Assembly: GCF_013407145.1 (NCBI RefSeq)
Contig: NZ_CP026993.1
Coordinates: 434,001-498,000 of the forward strand
Origin: Nitrosopumilus cobalaminigenes
GTDB taxonomy: Archaea > Thermoproteota > Nitrososphaeria > Nitrososphaerales > Nitrosopumilaceae
Direction of reading: 5' to 3'
DNA length: 64,000 nucleotides
Positions 17,197-26,126 of the stretch are shown here, piece after piece (the first letter of the stretch is position 1; every line of letters starts with the position of its first letter). A program made the translations under genes and the position numbers. Below the pieces are notes generated by a model. The model saw nothing but the letters and a program-made list of their open reading frames with translations. It had not been told where the DNA came from and ran no database searches.

Positions 17197-18468
17197 CTAG
17201 TCTACTTGATTCTGTTTTTTATAGTCAAATAATTTACTGGCTAGCTCTACCACATCTGGTTTGCCTTGTTCTGATGCTTTTCTGATGTTGTTCATTGGAG
17301 TTGACACAATACTTTCTACAACTGCTTTTGTTAATTCCTCGATAATTTTGATTTTTTTCTCATCTTTTTCATCTAGCATTTGAAGTGCTTTTTGTAGTTC
17401 TCTCTCTCTTAGATTCTCTATGTTTTTGAATACGTCTTTTACAAGTGGTTCTGCATCTAGTCTTTTCATTGAGGCTTCTAATACAGAAACTTCCTCATTA
17501 ATTATATTTTCAACGGTTTTCACCTTGTTTAATCGTGCATTCATGTTCTTTTCAACCATTTCGGCAATTTGATCTAGATTCATGAGTTTAACTCCTCCAA
17601 TGGTTGCAACTTTTTCATCAACTGTTCTGGGATTTGACAAGTCCAAAATCATCATTCCTTTGTTTTTATTTTTCATAGCTTCTGTAATTCTATCATTTGT
17701 AACTAGAAAATATGGTGCAGTTGTTGCAACAAAAATTACATCATAATTATCAAATCCTGAAAATACGTCTTCGAATTTAGCTGGATTTCCACCCATTGTT
17801 TCACAAAATGTTTCTGATCTTCCCATTGTCCTACTTGTCACATCAAATGCATAGCCGCGCCTTTGCAGTGATTTTGCAACTAATGTGGATACTTCTCCTG
17901 TACCAATGAGCAATACTTTTTTTGTTTTTAGTTCATCAATATTTTCTTCTGCAAGCTTTACTGCCATTGATCCTACTGAAATTCCGCCTGCCCCAATTCC
18001 ACTTGAATTTCTAATTCTAGTTCCAATTCTAATTGCTTTATCAAATAATGTGTTGAGATGTTGTCCTGATGCTTTTACTTCTCTGGCAGATGTGATAGAA
18101 TTTTTTATTTGACCTAGAATCTGTTCCTCTCCCAATACCATGGAATCTAGACCTGATGTGAGTTTCAACAAATGATGAAGTGCTTCGTGATTTTCTACAA
18201 ATTCTATATTTTCATTAAATGCTTCTTCTTCAAGTCCTGTAATTGTTGCCCATGTTTTTTTGATTTTATCTGAATCATAGGATTTTGATTTACCAAATAG
18301 TTCTATTCTGTTACAGGTTTGAATTATTACACATTCATCTAATCCTGAATTAGTTTTGAATTGTTCATAGGCATTTTTCATATCTTTAATGGTAAATTGC
18401 TCTAAAATGTGAATTGGAGAGTTACGAAAAGTAACACGTGCATTGATGATATTTTGATTCATTTCCAA
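17197..18468 (-). CDS. hemA: Glutamyl-tRNA reductase
   Basis: This NADPH-dependent enzyme reduces glutamyl-tRNA(Glu) to glutamate-1-semialdehyde, the entry step of the C5 pathway. The catalytic cysteine is Cys52 in QTCNRIELFG. The block SGLDSMVLGEEQILGQIK is the family signature, the NADPH domain has VLLIGTGEVSTLVAKSL, and a helical dimerisation domain ends the protein at 423 residues. Its start overlaps the upstream Met8-like gene by 10 bp. In many organisms HemA is heme-regulated, but no regulatory element is visible here. Confidence 0.96.
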   Translation of the reverse strand: MEMNQNIINARVTFRNSPIHILEQFTIKDMKNAYEQFKTNSGLDECVIIQTCNRIELFGKSKSYDSDKIKKTWATITGLEEEAFNENIEFVENHEALHHLLKLTSGLDSMVLGEEQILGQIKNSITSAREVKASGQHLNTLFDKAIRIGTRIRNSSGIGAGGISVGSMAVKLAEENIDELKTKKVLLIGTGEVSTLVAKSLQRRGYAFDVTSRTMGRSETFCETMGGNPAKFEDVFSGFDNYDVIFVATTAPYFLVTNDRITEAMKNKNKGMMILDLSNPRTVDEKVATIGGVKLMNLDQIAEMVEKNMNARLNKVKTVENIINEEVSVLEASMKRLDAEPLVKDVFKNIENLRERELQKALQMLDEKDEKKIKIIEELTKAVVESIVSTPMNNIRKASEQGKPDVVELASKLFDYKKQNQVD

Positions 18469-19112
18469 TTCCTCAATATTGTGATAGCTCGCTTTTCAGC
18501 TTTTTTCACCTGCCCGTCTTTTATTAACTGATCAATCTCATTATCACTCATGATATTACGAAGACAGTTTTTTCTTTCTTCTTGAGTAGGTATGATCTCT
18601 TTGGCAATTTTTCTTGCAATTTTTTGAATTTTAATTTGAGCGATATCTTCCTTGGTGATAATTTTTTTGAATAGTTTTTCTGATCTATCTTTGAGTTTTT
18701 TTGACATTGCTGGACTTTTTCCACCCGTAAAAATTGCAATTTGTATCATATTTTCAAAATCTATTATTGCAGGATTTGAAAAATCACTGTCCTCTGGATT
18801 GTCTGAACTATAAACAATAATTTTTTTCTTTTTTGCATCTGTGATGATTTTTTGATTAATTTTTTTGTTATTTGTAGTTGTAATTATTAAATCTGGTTTT
18901 AATTTTGAAATAAACTTTGTATCTGAAATTTTTTGTTTTACAAATTTAATTTTTTTTGTTTTAACTAGTTTGTTTATCTGTGGGTTTATAGAATCACTAA
19001 GAACTGTGATGTCGCATTCTTGTTTTAATACTGAGTTGATTCTTTTTTGTGCCTCGTTTCCTCCCCCTATGATGATTATTTTTTTCCCTTGAAGATTAAG
19101 ATCAACTATCAT
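18459..19112 (-). CDS. Precorrin-2 dehydrogenase (Met8/SirC-like)
   Basis: This is an NAD-dependent dehydrogenase for precorrin-2 to sirohydrochlorin, and perhaps iron chelation as in Met8. The N-terminal Rossmann loop KKIIIIGGGNEAQKRI, then SDNPEDSDFSNPAIIDF and FTGGKSPAMSKKL match the CysG N-terminal/Met8 family. The length is about 217 residues. With CobA (2760-3500) upstream and AhbAB next door, it completes a route to siroheme. No separate ferrochelatase gene was seen in the window. The start is divergent from ahbAB. Confidence 0.88.
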   Translation of the reverse strand: MIVDLNLQGKKIIIIGGGNEAQKRINSVLKQECDITVLSDSINPQINKLVKTKKIKFVKQKISDTKFISKLKPDLIITTTNNKKINQKIITDAKKKKIIVYSSDNPEDSDFSNPAIIDFENMIQIAIFTGGKSPAMSKKLKDRSEKLFKKIITKEDIAQIKIQKIARKIAKEIIPTQEERKNCLRNIMSDNEIDQLIKDGQVKKAEKRAITILRNWK

Positions 19113-19182
19113 CGATCAAAGGGACTCCAGTTTCTATTTATGTATTAAAATTTAGAGCCTGAAATTCGAGCTACATTTTTAA

Positions 19183-20232
19183 TTGAATGGCCAAGTTATT
19201 GACTTATTGACTTCAATGGATGAATCCGATAAAGAACTTCTCAATGAAATTCAATGGACTTTTCCACTTGTAACTAGACCTTTTGATGCTATTGCTAAAA
19301 AATTTGATACTACACCTGAAGATATCAAAACACGATTAAATGAACTAAAAGAAATTGGTGTTTTAAGACAACTTAGTGCAATTTTTGATACAAGAAAACT
19401 TGGCTATACTAGCTCACTAGTTGCCATGGAAATTGAAGATGATAAATTAGAACATGTTGCTAGTCAAATTAATCGCCATCCTGGTGTAAGTCATAATTAT
19501 GAAAGAGACCACCAATTCAATCTCTGGTTTACCTTGGCTGTTCCTCCAGGTGCTGATTTGAAAGAAGAACTTGAAAAATTCAATGTTCTAAAGGGAATTA
19601 AAACAGTTAGAATGCTTCCAACTTTGCAATTATTCAAAATTGGTGTTAAACTTGACATGGTAGATGAGAAGAAGCATGATGTAGCTCCAACTGAAGAGAA
19701 AAAAGAAATTAAAAATGTAAAATTTGTCCCTACTGAAGAAGACAAAGATTTCATCCGTGAGTTACAAAAAGACATGGATATTATTGATGAACCTTTTGTA
19801 AATGCAGCAAAAAATCTTGGAATCACTGAAGATGAATTGTTTGCAAAAATGAAACATTATGAAGATATTGGTGTTATGCGAAGATTTGCAGCTATCTTAA
19901 GACACAGACAAGTTGGATTTACTGCAAATGGTATGATTGTATGGAAAGTACCTGAAGATAGAATTACTAAAGTTGGAGAAACTTTGGGCTCATTTCCTCA
20001 GGTAAGCCATTGTTATGAGAGACCTACATATGCTGATTGGCCTTACAATGTGTTTTCAATGATTCACTGTAAAACTCATGAAGAGGCCAATGAAATGGCA
20101 AAAACAATTCAAGATCAAATTAATGTTGATGAATATAAAATTCTCTTTAGTACTAGAGAATTCAAAAAAACCCGTGTAGAATATTTTGTAGAAAATTCTT
20201 TCAGTTTAGAAGAAACCGTTCCTGCATCTTAG
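19183..20232 (+). CDS. ahbAB: Siroheme decarboxylase, AhbA-AhbB fusion
   Basis: This 349-residue protein is two AsnC/Lrp-like units fused head to tail (about 12-165 and 185-340). Each unit has a winged-helix start and an effector-type domain. The first has VSHNYERDHQFNLWFTLAV and the second VSHCYERPTYADWPYNVFSM, the conserved active-site blocks of siroheme decarboxylases AhbA and AhbB (also NirD/NirL-type). The product would be 12,18-didecarboxysiroheme, an intermediate of heme synthesis from siroheme. Separate ahbA and ahbB genes are common, so the fusion is notable. The start is TTG, with ATG 19216 as alternative. Annotation as an Lrp regulator would be the usual mistake. Confidence 0.85.
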   Translation: MNGQVIDLLTSMDESDKELLNEIQWTFPLVTRPFDAIAKKFDTTPEDIKTRLNELKEIGVLRQLSAIFDTRKLGYTSSLVAMEIEDDKLEHVASQINRHPGVSHNYERDHQFNLWFTLAVPPGADLKEELEKFNVLKGIKTVRMLPTLQLFKIGVKLDMVDEKKHDVAPTEEKKEIKNVKFVPTEEDKDFIRELQKDMDIIDEPFVNAAKNLGITEDELFAKMKHYEDIGVMRRFAAILRHRQVGFTANGMIVWKVPEDRITKVGETLGSFPQVSHCYERPTYADWPYNVFSMIHCKTHEEANEMAKTIQDQINVDEYKILFSTREFKKTRVEYFVENSFSLEETVPAS

Positions 20233-20567
20233 AATTCATTTTCATCATGTCCTACGACATGAATTGTACAAAAATACTGATCATTCATGTTGCAATAATA
20301 TTGTGAATCTTCTCCACATTCTTTACATGGTGGTTTTTCATCTAGTTCTGAGAGTTTAGTATGGTATACCTTGCTTCTCGATGTGACGCCTGATTCTTTA
20401 TAGATTCTAGTTATGTTTGAATAATATTCTAATTCTTCAGGATTTAGTTTCTGATAGTTTTTAATTTTCTTTATCATAGATTCCCATTTTTTGTATTTGC
20501 CTATCTTGGCAATCTTCATTCTTTCAATAACTTCTAGAGTTTTTTCTATGTCTATTGGATTACTCAT
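20229..20567 (-). CDS. Small protein with C-terminal B-box-like zinc site
   Basis: I do not recognise this 112-residue protein. A helical N-terminal part (KTLEVIERMKIAKIGKYKKW) is followed by a C-terminal Cys/His cluster, PPCKECGEDSQYYC and FCTIHVVGH, which resembles a B-box or similar cross-braced zinc finger. It is convergent with ahbAB with a 4-bp overlap and sits 7 bp downstream of the aldo/keto reductase stop is not the case; rather it starts just before that gene's 3' end on the same strand. Function cannot be inferred. Confidence 0.7.
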   Translation of the reverse strand: MSNPIDIEKTLEVIERMKIAKIGKYKKWESMIKKIKNYQKLNPEELEYYSNITRIYKESGVTSRSKVYHTKLSELDEKPPCKECGEDSQYYCNMNDQYFCTIHVVGHDENEF

Positions 20568-20574
20568 TTACAAA

Positions 20575-21573
20575 TTAATTTGCTTGGGGTGTTACTTTTA
20601 ATTCGTATGAAGGCCAAGTATTGTACAAATCTTCCACTTCTTTCATATCTGAATCTGAAATGTATTTTCCATCTGACATTTGAGCATAATTGACAATTTC
20701 TTCTTCACTAATCATTGTTGGAAGTACTGTTGCAAATCCTTTCTTTGTCATCATATACTTCATTGCAAATTCTGTAATGTTTAATCCATTTCTATCCGCA
20801 ATTGGTCTGAATTGTTCAACTTTTTCTAATGATGCTTTAAGCCATTCTCTTTTTCTTACTGATCTATGATCATTATCATCAAATTTTGTGTCTGCGTTGA
20901 CTTTTCCTGTTAAAATTCCTGATGCTTCTGGAACTCTGACTAGAATTCCTACGTCTTTCTCTTCAGCTTTTTTCATCAATTCGTTTCCTGGCGTTTGTTC
21001 TAAAATATTGTAAACTGTTTGAACTGCACTAAGATTTGGTTTGTCCATTGCCTCCATGCCTTCTTGAGTCCATCCAATTGCAGGGCCTAAAGCAACTTGA
21101 TATGTTTTGATAGATCCATCTTTGATGAAACTATCTAATAAATTGAAAATAGAATCATTTCTTACATCTTTTAATTTTGGATTGTGCACACCATACATGT
21201 CGACATGATCTGTTTGTAATCTTTCTAAACTATTTCTTAATGCCATTCTTGTATAATCTTCATCAAATCTTTGTGGAAGTTCTTTGTGTCCAATTTGTTC
21301 AACTCCGCTAAAATCATAACCATATTTTGTAGAAATAACAATCTCGTTTCTCATATCTTTGAAAACTTCACCAATTAGCTTTTCACTTAATCCTTTTCCG
21401 TACAAATCCCCAGTTTCAAAGAAATTAATTCCTACATCGTATGCTTTTTTGAGCATCCTCTTTGCTTCGTCTTCTTCAATTTTTTTGCCCCACCAATCAA
21501 GAGCAATTGCCCATGCTCCAAATCCTATCTCTGAGATTTCAATGTCTGTTTTTCCCAGTTTATTGTATTTCAA
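20575..21573 (-). CDS. Aldo/keto reductase
   Basis: This is a cytosolic NADPH-dependent oxidoreductase of the aldo/keto reductase superfamily (332 residues). The barrel start MKYNKLGKTDIEISEIGFGA, the catalytic Asp/Tyr in FETGDLYGKGLSE, the lysine in VISTKYGYD and the histidine in DMYGVHNP make up the usual tetrad. The C-terminal coenzyme loop is also present (MTKKGFATVLPTM). The physiological substrate is unknown. A small zinc protein follows on the same strand after 7 bp and may share the transcript. Confidence 0.92.
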   Translation of the reverse strand: MKYNKLGKTDIEISEIGFGAWAIALDWWGKKIEEDEAKRMLKKAYDVGINFFETGDLYGKGLSEKLIGEVFKDMRNEIVISTKYGYDFSGVEQIGHKELPQRFDEDYTRMALRNSLERLQTDHVDMYGVHNPKLKDVRNDSIFNLLDSFIKDGSIKTYQVALGPAIGWTQEGMEAMDKPNLSAVQTVYNILEQTPGNELMKKAEEKDVGILVRVPEASGILTGKVNADTKFDDNDHRSVRKREWLKASLEKVEQFRPIADRNGLNITEFAMKYMMTKKGFATVLPTMISEEEIVNYAQMSDGKYISDSDMKEVEDLYNTWPSYELKVTPQAN

Positions 21574-21658
21574 AACTATTTTTTGATCTAAAATTTCATC
21601 ATTTATGTTTATCCAAGATTTGCACCCATGATATTTGATTTTTAAATAATCTGAAGGC

Positions 21659-22333
21659 TTATCCTAAACTGGAAATCATTGGGACGATGTCTTTTTTTAC
21701 ACACACGATCATTGGTATGTCATTTTTAACATATGTTGAAACTTGTGTTTCTCTTAAATCCATGATTAAATCCTGGAAATCCCTGATGTCGTCTACTTCA
21801 AATGCAAGCATGAAATCCTCATCATGTATTCCAAATGAGTATGTGGTATTGAGTATCACTTGTGGATATTTTTTACTAACTTCTATATGCTCATCCATAA
21901 TCTCTTGACGTTTTTCTTTAGGTAAGAGATACCATTCTCTTGTTTTTGTAAATGGATATACTATAACGTGTTTTTTTGGATTGTTTCCTGTGATGAATCC
22001 ATGTGCTTTTTGTTCTTGAACGTATAGTGATGGTCTAGTACATGACAAATATGTCATTGATGGAATAATGTATTTTCCAAATACTGTTTTGTATATTTTC
22101 TCAATAACTTTTTGTATTTCTTCTACTGATTTTGCTGCGAACCAAAACAAAAAGTCTGCATCATCTCTTAAACCTAAATTTGAATATGACCTAAACATTA
22201 TTCCTGAATTGTTAATCACATTCTCTACTTCTTTTGCAGATTCTTCTTTTGCCAAATCTGCCATCCATCTCCATTTTGGATCTACTTTGAAAAATGAGAA
22301 ATTAAAATAATATTGATTGTTTTCTTCTGACAT
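21659..22333 (-). CDS. Chlorite dismutase/HemQ-family heme protein
   Basis: This is a 224-residue protein of the chlorite dismutase-like superfamily, which includes the coproheme decarboxylase HemQ. Recognisable parts are FNFSFFKVDPKWRW, VYPFTKTREWYLLP (the HemQ-like YP-F/M-K-R segment) and NTTYSFGIHDEDFMLAFE near the heme side. ATG 22333 is chosen because CTATTTAAAC lies about 26 nt upstream; another ATG four codons earlier is possible. Its place close to the second heme cluster suggests heme synthesis or heme-dependent detoxification. The sequence does not distinguish between chlorite dismutation, coproheme decarboxylation and a third role. Confidence 0.82.
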   Translation of the reverse strand: MSEENNQYYFNFSFFKVDPKWRWMADLAKEESAKEVENVINNSGIMFRSYSNLGLRDDADFLFWFAAKSVEEIQKVIEKIYKTVFGKYIIPSMTYLSCTRPSLYVQEQKAHGFITGNNPKKHVIVYPFTKTREWYLLPKEKRQEIMDEHIEVSKKYPQVILNTTYSFGIHDEDFMLAFEVDDIRDFQDLIMDLRETQVSTYVKNDIPMIVCVKKDIVPMISSLG

Positions 22334-22381
22334 ATCATTTCCCATTTTGAAACCCTATTTAAACAAAAACTAGATTCTCTG

Positions 22382-22591
22382 TTAAAGAATTTCGATAATT
22401 TTTTCTGATGATTTATGTCCAGATTTTATTTGAACCAAAGCACTAGATATTTTGAAATGTTTTGCAACTTTTTTGATGATTTCTTTGTTTGCTTCTCCTT
22501 TGATTGGTTTTGATACTATGCCGATATTGATTTCATCTCTGTTGATTTCTAAAAATTCTTTGGAAAATTCTACATGAACTTTGTAAATCAA
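22382..22591 (-). CDS. DUF167 (YggU-like) protein
   Basis: This 69-residue protein matches the DUF167/UPF0235 family. IGIVSKPIKGEANKEIIKKV and VQIKSGHKSSEKIIEI are the conserved core. The family is widespread, small and soluble, with no settled function. The gene sits alone, 36 bp upstream of the Cld-like gene on the same strand. Confidence 0.85.
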   Translation of the reverse strand: MIYKVHVEFSKEFLEINRDEINIGIVSKPIKGEANKEIIKKVAKHFKISSALVQIKSGHKSSEKIIEIL

Positions 22592-22624
22592 TAATTTTTT
22601 GGAAAAGGTTCTGTTTAAAATTGA

Positions 22625-23395
22625 TTAGGCTGATTGTTCTAAAGCCCACTCGTAACCTTCTGCTTCTAATTTGTCTGCAAGTGATGCGTCACCTGTTTTC
22701 AATACTTGTCCTCTTGCAAATACATGAACAAAATCTAATTTATCTAAGAATTTCAAAATTCTTGCATAGTGGGTAATGATGATTATTGTTGCATCTTTAT
22801 CTGCAACTTTACTGATTGCTTGTGCTACTGCTTGAACGGCATCAATATCTAATCCTGAATCTGGTTCATCTAAAATTGAAACCTTTGGTCTTAAAACTGC
22901 CATCTGTAAAACCTCTGCACGTTTTTTCTCTCCTCCTGAAAATCCTTCATTAAGATATCTGGAAAGGAATTCTTCTCTTAATCCGACTTTTTCCAAGTTT
23001 TCTTTAAGATATTTTTGAAATTCTCTAACTGTGATGAATACTTCTCTGTTATCTCCTTCGAGAGCTTTACTTAGAGAGTTGTATGCTGTTCTTAAGAAAT
23101 GAGAAAAACCTACTCCTGAAACTTCAGTTGGATATTGGAATCCTAAGAATAATCCTTTCTTTGCTCTTTCATCTGCTGATAATTCTAAGATGCTTTCACC
23201 GTCTAACAAAATGTCTCCTTTAGTGACTTCATATTTTGGGTGTGCAAGTAATGTGTAAGCTAGTGTACTTTTTCCTGAACCATTTGGGCCCATGATGGCA
23301 TGTACTTCTCCAGGTCCTGTTTTCAAATTAACACCTTTGAGAATCTCTTTACCTTCTCTTGATACGTGAAGATCTTTGATTTCTAATACTGCCAT
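22625..23395 (-). CDS. sufC: Fe-S assembly ATPase SufC
   Basis: SufC is the ABC-type ATPase that drives the SufBCD scaffold. The Walker A motif is GPNGSGKSTLAYTL, the ABC signature LNEGFSGGEKKRAEVLQM, Walker B is VSILDEPDSGLD, and the switch histidine is in IIIITHYARIL. The length is 256 residues. The gene lies 15 kb from sufBDSU and has its own promoter box (TCTATATAAT, 26 nt upstream of ATG), so expression of the ATPase and the scaffold is not coupled by an operon. Confidence 0.97.
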   Translation of the reverse strand: MAVLEIKDLHVSREGKEILKGVNLKTGPGEVHAIMGPNGSGKSTLAYTLLAHPKYEVTKGDILLDGESILELSADERAKKGLFLGFQYPTEVSGVGFSHFLRTAYNSLSKALEGDNREVFITVREFQKYLKENLEKVGLREEFLSRYLNEGFSGGEKKRAEVLQMAVLRPKVSILDEPDSGLDIDAVQAVAQAISKVADKDATIIIITHYARILKFLDKLDFVHVFARGQVLKTGDASLADKLEAEGYEWALEQSA

Positions 23396-23414
23396 GTTGC
23401 GATTTATTTTGATT

Positions 23415-23424
23415 CTCTATATAA
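23415..23424 (-). promoter_or_regulatory. TATA-like box of sufC
   Basis: The forward-strand TCTATATAAT, reading ATTATATAGA on the minus strand, is centred about 26 nt upstream of the sufC ATG. It predicts a leaderless transcript. Confidence 0.5.
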
Positions 23425-23490
23425 TACCGACGAAATTTAGCTAATCCTAATCGTAATGCTAGATAATAAAATGAAAAGAGGGGGGTGTAA

Positions 23491-24444
23491 TTAGTTGGCC
23501 AGAGATGGTCTCAAAGTAATTTTGAGTTTGTAGCATGTTAGAATTTCTTTACATCTATTTCTGATAGTGACTTCTGTGACTCCTGCAACACTTGAAACGT
23601 CTCTTTGTAGGACATTTTGACCAAGTAGGACAGATGCTACATACAGATATGCTGCGGCAATTCCGTTTGGAGCCTTTCCATCAGCAATGTTGCTGTCTTT
23701 GGTTTTTTCAGCAATTTCCAAGGCTAGTCTTTCAACTCTGACCTCAGTCTGTGTCATGTTTGCTATCTTTGAGATGTATTTGTCCATGGTTACAACTGGG
23801 GCATGTAATTGTCCCATTTCCATTACCATGGTTCGATAGTATCTAGCTGCAAGTTTTGTTTTTGATTTAACATCTTTTGCTGGACAAATTCCTCGGCAAA
23901 TTTCTTCTAATGATCTTACTACATCACATTGTTTGCATGCCATGTAAATTGTAGCAGCTGTAATGCTAACTACTGATTTTCCCTTCACATCAACATGTCC
24001 ATCCAAGTTTCTGTATATCATAGATGCAGTTTCCAACACATTCTTTGAAAGACTTAGACCATCGCATGTTTCTCCCATTTTTGTTAAAACATTTGCTAAT
24101 CTTCTCTCTCTTGGTGAGGAAACTCTTACTCTTTGTTGCCACTTTCTGAGATTGTGCATCTGATTTGCGACATCGTGGTTGATTGTTTTTCCACTAAAGT
24201 CTTTTGCACTGATTGAAATCTCAGTAGTTATTCCCAAATCATGTTGGGAATATGTTGTTTGTCCGGTTGCTCTTGCAAGCTTCATCTTGTCTTCGAAGTT
24301 TGAGCTAATTGTTTCTGGACCAAAATCTGCAATCTGATCATCGACTACTACGCCGCAACCAGAACAGATGATTTCACCATTCTGCATGTCATCTACTAAT
24401 GTAGATTTACACTCAGGACAGTTTTGTTTTTCTAGTATGTTCAA
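23491..24444 (-). CDS. tfb: Transcription initiation factor TFB
   Basis: TFB bridges TBP and RNA polymerase at archaeal promoters. The N-terminal zinc ribbon is CPECKSTLVDDMQNGEIICSGC (four cysteines), followed by a B-finger/linker region and two cyclin folds; the second fold includes VAGVTEVTIRNRCKEI, the helix that reads the BRE. The length is 317 residues. The start is TTG, overlapping the gar1 stop by four bases. This organism group usually has several TFBs, so this is one of them. Confidence 0.96.
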   Translation of the reverse strand: MNILEKQNCPECKSTLVDDMQNGEIICSGCGVVVDDQIADFGPETISSNFEDKMKLARATGQTTYSQHDLGITTEISISAKDFSGKTINHDVANQMHNLRKWQQRVRVSSPRERRLANVLTKMGETCDGLSLSKNVLETASMIYRNLDGHVDVKGKSVVSITAATIYMACKQCDVVRSLEEICRGICPAKDVKSKTKLAARYYRTMVMEMGQLHAPVVTMDKYISKIANMTQTEVRVERLALEIAEKTKDSNIADGKAPNGIAAAYLYVASVLLGQNVLQRDVSSVAGVTEVTIRNRCKEILTCYKLKITLRPSLAN

Positions 24445-24689
24445 TTTTTTCTTCTCCTAAATTTTTTTGGTTTGTTAGCAGGAGATTCTTGAGATGCGAA
24501 AACATTTTTGCCAATGTATTTTTTGATATTATTTGTTAATGGCGTTGCTGATGCAAACGGTCTACTTACTGGACCTATCAGTTCATTTACTTTTGCAACT
24601 CTAGTTCCCTTTTCGTCACAGAGTATCTGTCCTTCTACCAATTCTGTTGATAGTTGAATGATTACCCTGCCACTACCGGCTAGGTGCAT
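24441..24689 (-). CDS. gar1: H/ACA RNP protein Gar1
   Basis: Gar1 is a component of H/ACA ribonucleoproteins that guide pseudouridylation. The small beta-barrel reads VIIQLSTELVEGQILCDEKG, then VAKVNELIGPVSRPFASATP, and ends in a basic tail (KPKKFRRRKN). ATG 24689 is preferred. A GGAGGT Shine-Dalgarno sequence lies about 10 bases upstream, and an earlier TTG would place this RBS inside the coding region. Gar1 is followed by tfb with a 4-bp overlap. Confidence 0.9.
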   Translation of the reverse strand: MHLAGSGRVIIQLSTELVEGQILCDEKGTRVAKVNELIGPVSRPFASATPLTNNIKKYIGKNVFASQESPANKPKKFRRRKN

Positions 24690-24784
24690 TATTTCGCCTA
24701 CCTCCTGCAATTAGAATTACTAATCATTGTATTCTTTTCATAGACTTCTGTCAACTTTACTTTAGCTAAGAGCTAGAATTCATT

Positions 24785-25084
24785 TTATTTTGATTGTTTG
24801 GATCTTTTTGCCACTAACTTTTCAGAAATTTTGTTAAGAATTTTTGTCTTGGAGGATCCTTTTGGTACAATAACATAGCCTGACCTGACAAATGGTCTTT
24901 TTGGAAATCTTACCTTGTCATCAGATTCTGTAATTTCTAATCCACTTGCTTTTGTTGCATCTGTTAGCTCTTTTAATGAAGGATCAAAAACACATTTCTC
25001 TAATCCTACTCTTCTTCCTTTAGATTTTTTTAAATTCTTGTTGAAATAATCCAACCAGATTACGACGTGCTCGTAATCTTTCAT
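24785..25084 (-). CDS. srp19: Signal recognition particle protein SRP19
   Basis: SRP19 binds SRP RNA helices 6 and 8 and prepares it for SRP54 (32737-34065). The motif VIWLDYFNKNLKKSKGRRV at the N-terminus and PKRPFVRSGYVIVPKGSSK are the RNA-binding blocks of the family. The 99-residue length is normal for archaea. Its start follows the rps8e stop within one base, so both are on one transcript. Confidence 0.95.
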   Translation of the reverse strand: MKDYEHVVIWLDYFNKNLKKSKGRRVGLEKCVFDPSLKELTDATKASGLEITESDDKVRFPKRPFVRSGYVIVPKGSSKTKILNKISEKLVAKRSKQSK

Positions 25085-25085
25085 T

Positions 25086-25469
25086 TTATTCCTTTAGTAA
25101 AATTGCGTTGACGATTCCGTTTTGTCCTGGTTTTGAAACAACTCTACATCTTCCTTCTGCTGTTTCTAGAATTGCACCTTTTGTAATGATGCCACGTCTT
25201 TTGTAATCATTGTTTGTAGCGTTTTCTAAAACTTTGATGATTTTTGATTTCTTTACTTTAGCTTCACCTGTTGCTAAATTAACAAAGTCAATTGATTTTA
25301 ATGCTGTTTTTTTATTATCTCCACGAACTCTTCTTGTTATAGTTACTTGTGCACCGTTAATTGGTTCGTTAGGATATCTATCAGTTTCATACTTTCTTCT
25401 AATTCTAAGTGGTACTCTTCTTCCACCAGTAATTTTACTTGTTGCTAAATTCTCTACGGATTTTCTCAC
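25086..25469 (-). CDS. rps8e: 30S ribosomal protein S8e
   Basis: This is an archaeal/eukaryotic small-subunit protein. The TSKITGGRRVPLRIRRKYE segment near the N-terminus and IITKGAILETAEGRCRVVSKPGQNG near the C-terminus identify archaeal S8e. At 127 residues it is normal for the archaeal form. It heads the rps8e-srp19 pair. Confidence 0.96.
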   Translation of the reverse strand: MRKSVENLATSKITGGRRVPLRIRRKYETDRYPNEPINGAQVTITRRVRGDNKKTALKSIDFVNLATGEAKVKKSKIIKVLENATNNDYKRRGIITKGAILETAEGRCRVVSKPGQNGIVNAILLKE

Positions 25470-25537
25470 GAAATGTTCTTTGAATCACTCTAATTTATAC
25501 AAAACGCAAAAATCTAGCCGTGAGTTAAAAAATCTAC

Positions 25538-26110
25538 TCAGTTTACTTCTGAAGCAATTTGGGGAGTTGCTGTTTGTCTGTTGGCAGTCTTTCTTACTTT
25601 GGAGAATAATCTTTGTTTTAGATCTTCTACATCTCCTTGTATACCAAAATATTTTTGGAATTTTTCAGTTGTTGTGTAAATTTTTAATCTGCCAACATTT
25701 TGGTGACTAATGTAATCAAGTTGTCTTAATTCTTTGAGATGTGCATACACTCCAGATCCTCTTGTTTCAACAAGCTGCTTTGATGAAATTGGTTGCATGT
25801 ATGCAATGTATGATAATGTCTTTAGTGTTGCATTTGGAAGAACTGGTTTTGATGCATATCTTTTGACTGTTGCACTGTATTCTGGTTTTAATTGCATAAC
25901 ATAAGATCCATCTGGAAGAATTACTATTTCTAATGCTTTGAATGCTGACTTTGTCTTTTTCATAATGTCGTTAAGTAAATCCAGTGTTTTTGTTCTTGAT
26001 TCTGTGCCTGAAGCTCTTATGATATCTTCAATTCTTAATGGTCTTCCAGCTGAGTATAGTGCAGCCTCTATTCTTGCGGTTGCTTCATTCAGATTTTCAA
26101 TTTTTGCCAT
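25538..26110 (-). CDS. scpB: Segregation and condensation protein ScpB
   Basis: ScpB is the winged-helix (kite) subunit that binds the kleisin ScpA in SMC complexes. The N-terminal block NEATARIEAALYSAGRPLRI and TLSYIAYMQPISSKQLVETRG are recognisable, followed by a basic C-terminus. The 190-residue length fits. It follows scpA after 16 bp on the same strand. Confidence 0.9.
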   Translation of the reverse strand: MAKIENLNEATARIEAALYSAGRPLRIEDIIRASGTESRTKTLDLLNDIMKKTKSAFKALEIVILPDGSYVMQLKPEYSATVKRYASKPVLPNATLKTLSYIAYMQPISSKQLVETRGSGVYAHLKELRQLDYISHQNVGRLKIYTTTEKFQKYFGIQGDVEDLKQRLFSKVRKTANRQTATPQIASEVN

Positions 26111-26126
26111 TTCATTATCCTCTCCA

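Noticed and set aside
19183-20232. Lrp/AsnC transcription regulator
   Set aside because: Both halves carry the siroheme decarboxylase active-site blocks, and the gene lies in a heme cluster.
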